A stretch of 12,593 bases of DNA from Gonium pectorale (Eukaryota; Chlorophyta; Chlorophyceae; Chlamydomonadales; Volvocaceae), in contig LSYV01000010.1 of NCBI GenBank assembly GCA_001584585.1, positions 990,105-1,002,697 of the forward strand, read 5' to 3'. Both the position numbers and the translations under genes were made by a program. Of the stretch, positions 1 through 8,810 are shown one piece after another; within the stretch, counting starts at the first letter, position 1; each line of letters starts with the position of its first letter. The notes under the pieces were generated by a model. The model was not told where the DNA came from and ran no database searches. It saw nothing but the letters and a program-made list of their open reading frames with translations.

Positions 1-356
1 CTGCTACGCCTGTACGCGGAAGCAGGGAAGGAGTGTCTATGCCTGGCCCGTTAAAGCAGTGCCATCCCTGCTGCAGCGCCCAACCTAAGCGCTCGCAGCC
101 TCCCCGCAGGGGGACGCATCCACTCTGTAGCGCTGGTCCCCATTCGGCACCACTCAGCAGCATGGCAACCGCTAGGGCGCTCTCTCGCCACCGGTCTGGC
201 GCCCACCCCCACTCGCACCCACGCACCATGCGGCTGGCAACCTGCGCGGACTCTTAAAGTCAAGCTGCAGCGCCAGCATTTGCAGTTTGCCTAACGCCAG
301 GGACTTGGGCGCCTTGTGCAGCGGGTACGCGTGGCCGAAGCCCCGACGTGGCCCGG
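1..356. other. 3' flank of the minus-strand gene, no gene seen
   Basis: This stretch lies downstream of the TGA at 359-357 that ends the minus-strand gene. Several open frames cross it on both strands, but they overlap each other, are rich in Arg, Pro, Ser and His, and join to no neighbouring exon by a matching splice phase. The part from about 360 to 510 just inside the gene is a GCC/GCG-rich tract. I see no minus-strand TGTAA, the usual chlorophyte polyadenylation signal (TTACA on the plus strand). It is probably 3' untranslated region plus intergenic DNA. Confidence 0.5.
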
Positions 357-3300
357 TCACCGCCACTTCCGGCGGCGGCGCCGCCCCGCCGCCGCCGCCA
401 CCGAGCTCATGAAAGTGCCAGCGTGGCCCGTCGCGACGTGCGCGCCTGCCGTCGCCGCCGTCAGCTCTGTCGGGGGCCGCGCCGCCGCGCCGGCGGCGGC
501 GGCATGAAGCTCCGCCGCCACCTGCGGTGCGGTAGCGCTGAGCAGCTCGAACCCGGTGCGCCCCGGCGGCGACACGTAGCCCTCCTCGGGTTTGTTGCGC
601 CCCCGGAAAAACTTATTCTTGAGGTTATAGACCAGCTGTCCCAGCACATCCTCAGGCTGGAACGCGGCTGCCGGGTTGTCGTGCAGCGCGGCCGAAAGCA
701 GCAATCGGGAATCCTTACACGCTGCCAGCTCCAAGCCCACCTGAAGGTGTTTGCAGGCAGGAGGTTTCGGGTAAGAGGCCGGCAGGGGTCTAGGGAGAAG
801 ACGGGAGAAGGCATACCCGTGAAGAGAGCGGCAAGTCCATTCAGGTACTCGCAAACGGGCGCCATACAATGGTGGGTCTTTTGTGCTTAGAGGCGCAGCT
901 GATGCAAGGTCTGGGGCACGCGTGCCGCACGTCAGTTGCCCGACAAACCAGGCCGACTCCTGCCACGCTTTGAGCGGTGTTTCGGGACATGCTTCAGGCC
1001 CACCTCAACGACGGCGCGCAGCAGGCGCTCGCCGGCCTCCTGGCGAGCCACGCGCAAGCTCGAGTGGTAGCAGAGGTAGACGTGACTTGTGGGACACAGC
1101 AGTGCGTGCCTGCGGCAGGGAGGCACGGGGCAATCGCGTACAGTGTCGTGCACTAAAGCCTTCCCAGACGTCCCCTCGCAATGTGCATACATTGGCAATG
1201 CTGTGTCTTTTTGTTCGTGTTGAAAGGACGGGGGCGCGCACCTGCTGGCGAAGGGCAGCACCCACTGCTCCAGCAAGCGCAGGCGGTGGCCGTAGCGGCC
1301 GGCGAGGTGCACCGCCGTCTCGTGGTGCCGGCGGTCCGGCTGTTCAAGCATCTCCCGCCACTGCTTCGCCGCCCCTTCAGGCCCTCCCGCCAGCTCCTGG
1401 AGTCGCTCGAGCAGCGCCTGACGCAGCGGCAGCGCCAGGAACAGCGTGGCAACGGAGGGGATTCAATGGATTGACCGACAGCAACTGAGCGAGCGGGCGT
1501 CCAACACGCCAGTAGGAGTGCGGTTATTGTGTAGCAGCGCGCTTCACACGCCTGCACCGTTGCCAGACTGACGCGTCCGGTTCAGTCACGCTATGCACCG
1601 GCGGGTAACGGAGTCGAGCTCTACAAAACTGAGGGCACCAGCCGCCTTAGCAACCCAGCCGTTGTGGCCGCACCTGTATCATCTGCACCGCCTCGTCCTG
1701 CGTCAAGCCCTCGTCCGGGTCCTGCGGCGGCTCCAGCATCTCATCACCGCGCAGCACCCACCGCGGCGGCGTCACCAGCATGTGCGCCAGCGTCTGTCCT
1801 TTGTACATCCCCCTCAGCTCCTCCAGGGAAAGGCCCTCCAGCAGCTGCCTGAAGCCCAGCACCGAGCGGCAGCCCTGCAGGTGGTCCACGATGGCGCAGA
1901 AGGCACTCTGCCAGGGCGGCTGAATCTCCCGGGGCACGCGGCCTTCCGCAGTCAGCGGCCGCGCCCTCATAGGACCCTCCCCAGCGACCATCTCCTCTGC
2001 CGCCGCCTGGGCTGGCGCTAAGGACATCGGCGGCGCTGAGGCCGACGCCGACGCTGGCAGCACCGACGGAGGAGGGTGGTCGGCATGCCGCCGCTTTCGG
2101 GCGGCCGGAGAATGCGTCTCGTCCTCACAGCCGGCGCCCCCGGTGGCGGCGCCGCCGTCCTCGTCCACGTCACGCTGGCGGCGGGATGACGGGGCGGGCA
2201 GGGACGCCGGCGGGGCTCCGCTGGATGCCGCGCCTGCGGCAACGGCTGCTGCTGCGGCGGCGGTGCTTGGAATAGCTGCGGATGCAGCGGCAGCGCCGGC
2301 GGCGCCGCCGGCCCGGACTGAATCCCTGCCGCCGGAACCCCGTGCCCTGGGCTCGTGAACGTACCAGGCCACCGCCGAGGGATCTGTCAGCAACCAGAGC
2401 TGGCAGGTTGCCTTTGTGCCCTTTGCACTACCGGCCTTCCCGCCACGGCGCTTGGCGGCGCCCGCGCCCTGTACCCCGCCAGCCGCCCCTCCCTCGCCAT
2501 CGTCTCCGCTATCCCCGCTGCCGCCGTTGTCGGTGCCTTCACTGATGCCGTCATGGTCCCGGCGGGCGCTGCCGGAGGCCGACGAGGGTCCAGCGCCCGC
2601 GCCACTGCCGCTCACGGTGCGCGCGCCGGTGTGCACCCAGAGCCAGTGCGGCTGCTTGAATGTCAACTGCCTTGCGGGCACGCCCCCGAGCTCGTTGGGG
2701 AAACCCAACTGCATGAAGTCCACCTGTTGGGGCCACAGATTGCATGGACCCGACGTTGAAGGATTCATGGGTTGGGCGTCTGGATTGGATGTTGTGGAGG
2801 ACAGGTGAATTACTCGAGTCCCGCCACCAGTCATGTCCCTGACACTTGGTGCGTAGGTGGCATCTTGAAGGACACAGCATCTGCAGGAACACGCATCGGC
2901 ACGTCCTACAGCTTGCGTGTATCGCGGTATTCAACCTCAAGGAAACGGCGCTGCCAAACTGCCTTTGGCGCGGTGACGAGAGGGACCAGCGACGGCAGCT
3001 GGCCACCGGGGAGCGCCCTACCCGCAGCAGGCGGTGGCCCTTCTCCTTGCACTTTTTCGTCACCGTGACGCCGCATGTCTGGCAGCGGGGCGAGTAGCGG
3101 ATGGTCAGGACCACATCCTCTGTGAGCTGAACGGGTTTCGGGGCCCGCACGCCGCCGCCTGCGGACATGGGGGCAAGCAGGCGCCGCGCGGACCGTAAGC
3201 ACCCGGCACTGGCAAAAGACAGCCAGTGTCATGAATCATGGGGCACGAGGCACCGGCAGCGCCAGCCATACAATTGACGTGGGGCGGGTCGGAATCTGCT

Positions 3301-4754
3301 GCCACACCGCTCACATGGGTTGAGCTGGCTGTCGGCGGGGATGCCCTTGGTGACGAAAAAGCTGCGGCCGTCTTTGGGCCACGCCGAACACAAGCCCAGC
3401 CGCCTGGCGCTTTCCTCTGGAGCCTCGTGAATATTACGCAACAGCTGTGCGATCTCCTCGAGAGCGGCTGTGCGGTCGGAGGGTCGATCAGCTTGCAGTA
3501 ACGAGCTCATTCGCTGGCACCACGCATGGTGCCCGGCTTGGTCGTAGCCGCCTGATACGGCGGCGCTGGCTCCAGCGCCGCCTATTCCCCAACCGCTGCC
3601 GCGCCACCCTGAGCCATCACCGCCGGTGCCGCCGCTGCCCCCCACACCTCCAGCGGCGGCGCCGACGGCTGCTGCACCCCAGCATTGGGCGGCGCCCGGG
3701 ACGTATCCTGCGCTGCCCAAAGCGCCAGCGGCGCCCGGGAGGGTCATGCACGTGCCGGTGGGACCCTGCGACGGCGGCCACATTGCCAGCAGGTGTGTGC
3801 TCCCGGCTGCTCCACTGGGCTGCCCATAGGGGGGCTGCCCACAGGGGGGCTGCCCATAGGGGGGCTGCCCATAGGGGGGCTGCCCACAGGGGGGCTGCCC
3901 ATAGGGGGGCTGGCCAAAGTGGTACTGCCCATTGCCATAGGGAATATCGCACACGGGCTGCTGCGCTGGCGGGCCGCCAAAGGTCCCATAGTGCTGTTCG
4001 TCTTGGCGCTGGTGCGCGGCGGCAGGCCCAAACCCTGCTGCAGGAGAGGATCCATGTGGCGGAAGACCCATGCCCTGACATTGGAGCTGCGGATTGGGAT
4101 GCTGAGGGTTCTGCAGCGTTGGTGATGGCGCGGCAGGGACGAGACCGGGCAGGGGATACAGCATTGACGGATGCAGTGATGCCGGCATTGCGGCTGGCGC
4201 GTGCTGCATAGCATAGTGGCCTGCAGCCATGGCGCCGGGGGCTCCACACGGAGGCAGCGGACGCCCTGAGGGCAGCTGCTGTGGGGGCTGTCCGCCGGCC
4301 ACGTGCAGCACCCCCTGGAGATGCTCGGGCAGCGGAAACAAGGCAGCAGCAGCGCCTTGCGCATAAGTGCCACTCGGCCCGCATAGTGCATGATCTAGCT
4401 GGTGCGCCAGCGGGGGTGGTGGTGGAGGCCCATCTGGGGATGTAGCATGCGGGCAAGGGGGACGATGTCGGGGATCGGTTGGTTTGGCAGTGAATTAAGG
4501 CAGCCGGTTGGGTTAGCACCGAGAGTTTCTGGGTAACACCGCTTGCGAATATGCAAGAGCATTGTACCTTCTGAGGCGCCCGGCACCTGTAGCTCTCGTT
4601 GGCTTTGATTGGAATCGGCATGCAGCGCCTGTTCTTCAAGGGGCGCTCCAATCCCGCAGTCCTCCAGCATGCTCATAAAAGATGTACAGTTAACGTCTGG
4701 GCCATGAAGCGCGCGGGCGATGGCGCCTCCCGCCTCAGACTCGTCACCCGCCAT
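357..4754 (-). CDS. Large unrecognised protein: PP(Y/C)GQ repeats, Cys patch, ankyrin-like segment
   Basis: Seven exons join in matching phase: 4754-4568, 4433-3315, 3158-3022, 2723-1674, 1417-1242, 1109-1004 and 740-357, giving 3,159 coding bases (1,052 residues). The start is the ATG beginning [10 protein letters not shown]; the stop is TGA at 359-357. Residues 63-435 are Pro, Gly, Gln and Ala-rich and include six PP(Y/C)GQ units near 237-266, then a helical stretch ([19 protein letters not shown]). Residues 436-480 hold Cys436, Cys461, Cys464 and Cys472, a C-x2-C-x7-C pattern in a basic context that could bind zinc. The fourth exon starts [14 protein letters not shown], passes a Ser/Ala/Gly-rich disordered region, and ends with a folded-looking part ([20 protein letters not shown]). 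Residues about 859-885 ([20 protein letters not shown]) fit one ankyrin repeat. The last exon carries [20 protein letters not shown] and a basic end. I do not recognise the family. Least certain are the 3021-2724 intron, where an upstream acceptor is out of phase, and the C-terminus. It is transcribed divergently from the nuclease-like gene. Confidence 0.68.
3822..3911 (-). repeat. Six tandem 15-base units coding PP(Y/C)GQ
   Basis: On the plus strand a 15-base unit (GGGGGGCTGCCCAYA) occurs six times in a row, with CATA and CACA versions mixed. Read on the minus strand in the frame of the large gene it gives the pentapeptide order Y, C, Y, Y, C, Y at the third residue of PP(Y/C)GQ. The array lies within exon 2 and keeps the frame. 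Copies are nearly identical at the DNA level, which suggests recent expansion by slippage or unequal exchange. The plus-strand open frame that crosses it is a shadow. Confidence 0.9.
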
Positions 4755-5173
4755 CGCGAGGCAACCGACAGTTGGATTTGCACGATGCGTAAAATGTCAC
4801 GGGTAAATAATTTGGTCCTGCTGCGCCCGTGTTAACTGGATAGGGGCGCGGGGAACCCGGTATGCACCCGGTATGTTGCACCCGGCATGACGTCGGCCCT
4901 CGCATAGCCGTTCCTCTCGCATGATGCATGAAGTTTGGCCCCTCGCACTTGCAGCTCCTGAGCGGAGCCTGCTGAGGGCTGGAACTTTGGTCAGGTGGTC
5001 TCGGAGCGCTTGCCCTTGGAGGAGAGGAGGACAGACGGCCCGCACCCGTGGACCCGCCATTCGAACCCGATTTATGATACACAGCTGACAATCAATTTGC
5101 ATCAGAGCGCTGCTCGCATCCCCAGGCTGTGCTTTTGTCAGAAACCCGTGCAGCACGAGCAGCTCAGGTATCC
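4755..5173. promoter_or_regulatory. Divergent promoter region between the two long genes
   Basis: These 419 bases separate the start codons of the minus-strand gene (4754) and the plus-strand nuclease-like gene (5174), so both promoters and both 5' untranslated regions must lie here or overlap. A TTATTTA on the minus strand (4810-4804) sits about 50 bases upstream of the minus-strand ATG and is the only AT-rich, TATA-like spot on that side. On the plus side, a TTTATGATA near 5070-5080 is the nearest AT-rich patch, about 95 bases before the ATG. The triplicated element and TGACGTC site described separately lie near the middle. No open frame here looks coding. Confidence 0.55.
4855..4894. promoter_or_regulatory. 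Triplicated ACCCGGYATG element ending in TGACGTC
   Basis: The 10-base word ACCCGGTATG occurs at 4855-4864 and 4866-4875, and a one-base variant ACCCGGCATG occurs at 4880-4889. The third copy runs straight into TGACGTC (4888-4894), whose GACGTC core is palindromic and matches the ACGT core bound by bZIP-type factors. Spacing between copy starts is 11 and then 14 bases. Repetition in the middle of a divergent promoter suggests a regulatory cluster, but binding is inferred. Confidence 0.45.
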
Positions 5174-8100
5174 ATGGGGCGAGAACAGAAACGGGAGCAG
5201 TTGAGGAGAGCTCTCAGGGGGCTTGGCGTTCAGGAAGCCGATAGCATTGAAGACAACGTCCTAGATGCCCTTTGGGACAACGGATATTGCACCTTCAGCG
5301 CCCTCCAGGCTGCCAGCCGCGAGTCCTTGAAGGAATGCAAGGTCCCTCTCGCGCTCATCGACCAGATCCTGCTCCGCGGCAAGTACTCCCTGTGGTGGCC
5401 TGTGTGCCCTCCCCTAGCCTGTGTTCCCTAGCCGTCGACGCACCGGCACTCCACGGGACAGAGTTACCCCCCCTGCCCACCACGAACGGGCTGTCCTAAA
5501 TATTTGGAAAGCATGCGTCTTGGGTGCCTTGGTCTGGCCCATCTCATGCTCGTGCAATACCGCCAGACCTACCTACCTTCTTTTCACGTGCGTTCCCGCA
5601 GGTGCTCGCGCAACCACCGCCAGCAGTGAGTAACGGGGTCATGGGCGGAGCAGAGCTCAGGGGCACACGAGGAAGTGCGGGCGCGCACACATCAGTACTT
5701 ACAGGTTCCTTGCTGGGATCGCGCTGGGGTCCCTGGGCTGCCAGTCAGACCTTTTAGACTGTTTTGCTCCCTTGCCTGCTAATACATGTGTCTGAGCACG
5801 CTCGGCACGCACAGAGAAAACATACCAGTTCGTGTACGTGCGCTCGAACATCGCTGGCAAGGGATTGTTAATGGCCCTGACTCCTCGCCTTCTGAGGTTT
5901 TATAACCATTGCCTTCCCTTGCATCCCTTGTCCCGGTGCCCATGCACCTCCGCCTTCCCCTCAGAAGACCGGATGTACGTTATTCAGCACGTACGGACCC
6001 ACTTCACTCTCGAGCGCCCACCAGACGTCAAGCTGTCAGTGATCAAAGACGCGCTGGAGGAGCACTGGGAGTTCTTCAAGGCTGCCGAGTATGACCTGCT
6101 GGTTGACGAGAACGAGAAGATGGACGAGGTTGGTGGCGTTGTCCATGCCGAGGACGTACGCACGCATGCACGCCATAATGGATCCTATCGCATGTGTCCA
6201 CCACTCCCACCGGCGGTGCCCGTGTTGGCTCCAAGCCTGCTGCTAACGGTGCCTAAATAACGGTGCCGCCCATCAACAGTGGTAGCAGATCGCCTTGATG
6301 CTGCAGAAGCAAAGTGGGCGTTGGCAAAGTGTGGATAAGTCGTGTTTTGCCGATGAAACGCGCACCCGCCGTGCTGCGCATGACGCAGGACTCGTGGGAC
6401 ATGTACCTGGCAGAGCTGCCTGTTCACCAGGCTGTGACGGTCAAGGTGACGTCCCGGGGCCGCTCTTTCTCCCAGTACATCGGGCGCAAGGACCTCAGGT
6501 ACACGACCACAGCTATTCACAGCAATGTGCCTTCATGCGCGCATCCCTTTTGCGTCCCGGCTTGCCTGCTGTGCCCGTTCGTGCCGTGCATGCCGTGTCG
6601 ATTGCATGAGCACGGTGCTCTAAGGACACCGTGAACTGTTTGCTGCACAATATGCCCCCATCCACACCCGCACTTCGCCACGGTTTGCGTGCCGTGCGTT
6701 GCTTTTCCGTACCTCCAGGCGGCTTGCGCGCGATCACCTGGGTGTGCCGTACATGGACGACAACACCGGGCCAGAGACGGACGAACATCTGTTTCCCGAG
6801 CTGACCGTTGAACCCGGCTACCGCATCAACGGCCAGACATCCTTCGAGGAGCTCTTGGACACGCTGGTCGGGACCCTAGGCTTCCTGGCGGACGCAAAGG
6901 AGGAAGTGATCAGTACGGAGATTTCACAGCGGTGAGTCGTCACAAGGTTCTGCAGACACGTAGCCATGATGTGGATCTGTTGGAAGGAGTTGTTAGAACT
7001 GAAAGGGTGGTTGGTCGAAAGGTATGGGGCGGTTCCTTGCGGGGTAACCTCGACTCGATAGTTCGCTTGGTATGAAGCTCTAACCCACTAGCTAAGTCCA
7101 CCCGCCGGTGCACAGGCACCTTGAGCCCATTAGTTGGAGGCCTAGGGGCTGGGACCATTGCTGGACGCACGGTTATGGTATGCGTTTGCGTTGAAACCGT
7201 TGCAGGCTATGTGGCCTTTTTGGTCATTAAGCCAGGCACGCGGTCATGTAGGCATGCAAACCGACACCGTAAGGGCCCTCACATCCGCGACATACAGGGA
7301 GCTCATCAGCCCCGTGCTCGCTACCGCGCTGCTGCTTGCACGCGCCAAGGGCCCCGAAGGTGGGTGCAGGACGGAAAAGCAACAACGGTACGGCACGTGT
7401 TGTGCTGAACGTGGCTCGTCTATACAGGTCAGCTGTGCATGCGTCCCGATTATCACGTCGTCGGCAAAATGGCATGGGGGCCAGTGGACTACGTGATCCT
7501 GTACCGCACCGTGGCGGTGGTCGTTGCGGAGGCGAGGCGGTACAGCCCCACCCAGGCCTGGGCCAAGGCAATCATGCAGATCAGCGCTACACGCGACTCG
7601 CTCTTGAGGCGGCTCTCGGGCGTCAGCGACGCCAAGAAGCGCAACCATTGGGAGGTAGGCGCACGAGATCCCGAAGGGCGTTTTGGGGACGGGGGTGGGC
7701 CGGCACGGCCCTACATACAGTTACACGTCTGCAGCCTTGCCCCTTCGCATGGATTCTTGGCAGCCTGACAACGACTCTGCTCTTTGCTCGGGCTCCCACA
7801 GTCGAAAAGCCGTTGCATGCTGAGAAGTGGTGGTGCCAGCCTCTGGCACCCCTCGTTGCAACAAAGGAACTCAAGCGGGCATCCGTTGGGGAAGGCTCAA
7901 TTGCATGTAATCCTAGCGTAAGAGACGTGTCGCCATTCGGATATTGGCACCGAACTGCAGCCTCCCCTAGATGCCTAACTGCAGGACTGCGAAACCCCTC
8001 CCCAGGCCACGGAGCTGAGCAAAATCCCGACGTTCGCTGTGCTGTGCACCGCCACCAACTACCGCCTCCTGCTCTACCGGCCCGCTGGCTACAAGAACCG

Positions 8101-8669
8101 GCAATGGCCGAGCCTGGTCACGTCCAAAGAGGTGCCGGTGCCGATTGTGCCCAACGGGAACCGCGAGGCCATCAAGCCGTTTCTGCGGCTGCTGGTCGGC
8201 AAGCTGGCAAACGTGCTGGTGGCCCTGATGCACGACATCTACGACGCTTACGCCGCCAACCCCGGCCTCACCTTGAGCACGCTTGATGACCCCGTGTGTG
8301 GTGAGGTTGCATCCCACAACGGTTCTGGGAACGGCGTGTGGTTCCTGGCTCCTAAAGCCAGGAGCGGTGTAGCTTGCGCAATGCGTTCTGACTGTGCAGA
8401 GCCATGACACGCGGCAACGTGCATCCACATTGCGCGTGTGGATGGCGGGCATTGACATCAGCTGAGCAGACGCAATAGGGATGCAAGATGTAGTACACAT
8501 TTGAGCCAAGACTGTGGGCAACACCATTTGCCGTTATGACCGAACAGGACCGCATGTTGTGGCTGCGGCGATGGAGGCGGCCGCAGACCACATCGATGAG
8601 GTGGCCGACAGCGACGCGGAGTGCGCCTGCGGCTGCCCCGGCTGCCCCGGCTGCTCGGGCGCGCTGTGA
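5174..8669 (+). CDS. PD-(D/E)XK nuclease-like protein of Crinkler (CR) type with SAM-like N-terminus
   Basis: Ten exons join in phase: 5174-5378, 5602-5625, 5815-5856, 5965-6155, 6389-6498, 6719-6931, 7232-7359, 7428-7654, 8006-8300 and 8548-8669 (1,557 bases, 518 residues). Exon 1 (residues 1-68) is a helical, SAM-like domain. Residues about 70-260 are of unknown fold. From about 280 the order of motifs matches the restriction-endonuclease-like domain of CR/Crinkler C-termini: YRELISPVL (Glu285), GPVDYVI (Asp325), VVVAEAR (Glu339, Arg341) and a helix with IMQIS (Gln355), then IPTFAVLCTATNYRLLLY and a helical end. In the family the last catalytic motif is normally E-x-K; here it is E-x-R, so activity may be reduced, changed or lost. 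I saw no LFLAK-type Crinkler header and no signal peptide. The tail (504-514) is C-x-C-x-C-x2-C-x2-C before TGA. Introns 1 and 3 need GC donors. The start of exon 7 is uncertain; alternatives are CAG acceptors near 7206 and 7115. A splice at 8600 could extend the protein into the exons at 8811-10157. Confidence 0.68.
5379..5601 (+). other. Intron with GC-AG boundaries
   Basis: The exon ends CTCCGCG and the intron starts GCAAGTAC, the usual form of a GC donor; it ends TTCCCGCAG. The GT two bases further on (AA|GTACTC) would leave phase 2, for which no acceptor exists upstream of the exon at 5815. The GC donor leaves phase 1, which passes through the 24-base exon and matches the acceptor at 5814. 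The choice therefore rests on phase and on the GCAAGT match. Confidence 0.55.
5602..5625 (+). other. 24-base micro-exon of the nuclease-like gene
   Basis: This exon is bounded by TTCCCGCAG before it and a consensus GTGAGTAA donor after it. It adds eight codons without changing phase (ARATTAS plus split codons), so skipping would keep the reading frame. It links the SAM-like exon to the KTYQFVYVRSN exon. Confidence 0.55.
5857..5964 (+). other. Second intron with GC-AG boundaries
   Basis: The exon reading KTYQFVYVRSNIA ends ATCGCTG and the intron begins GCAAGGGA; it ends CTTCCCCTCAG. The next exon, reading DRMYVIQHV, needs one base from the previous exon, and only the GC donor supplies that phase. 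The nearest GT (in ATTGTTAATG) gives phase 2 and fails. This is the second GC donor in one gene. Confidence 0.5.
8343..8363. repeat. Perfect 8-bp stem hairpin in an intron
   Basis: TCCTGGCT (8343-8350) and AGCCAGGA (8356-8363) are exact reverse complements around a five-base loop, CCTAA. A G-C pair at 8341/8365 can extend the stem past a T-G wobble. It lies about 40 bases after the GTGAGG donor at 8301 of the nuclease-like gene. It is not followed by a T-run, and a bacterial-type terminator makes no sense here. Confidence 0.6.
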
Positions 8670-8810
8670 GCCCGGGACGGCATGCTCCATGCACATGCAT
8701 TTGCAGTTCACACATCCGTCAAAGCGGGAGGGGGCCTGCGAAGAGTCAATGGCGCCCCCTCAGCAGCGGCCGCCGCCTTCACCTGCGGCTGAGCGCACTT
8801 CGCTATCCAG

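Noticed and set aside
348..890. Arg-rich 180-residue plus-strand frame
   Set aside because: It is the antisense shadow of the last exon of the minus-strand gene and is dominated by Arg from the GC-rich tract.
2724..2900. Upstream extension of the fourth minus-strand exon (reading [13 protein letters not shown])
   Set aside because: It is open and plausible, but its acceptors give phase 1 or 2, whereas the preceding exon ends in phase 0. The acceptor at 2724 restores phase. An unseen extra exon could reverse this choice.
3822..3911. CRISPR-like array
   Set aside because: The repeats are directly abutting 15-base coding units with no spacers.
3447..4211. 254-residue plus-strand frame with repeated RGAAH units
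   Set aside because: It is the reverse shadow of the PP(Y/C)GQ exon. The minus strand has the phase-matched exon and better amino-acid composition.
7116..7175. Possible extra exon in the nuclease-like gene (reading HLEPISWRPRGW)
   Set aside because: Phases can be made to fit, with GTATGC as donor and the acceptor at 7251. But its codons (ATT, AGT, AGG, CCT) are unlike those of the confident exons, so a direct splice to 7232 was preferred.
7904..7910. TGTAA polyadenylation-like signal
   Set aside because: It lies inside the 7655-8005 intron, with clear coding exons on both sides in matching phase.
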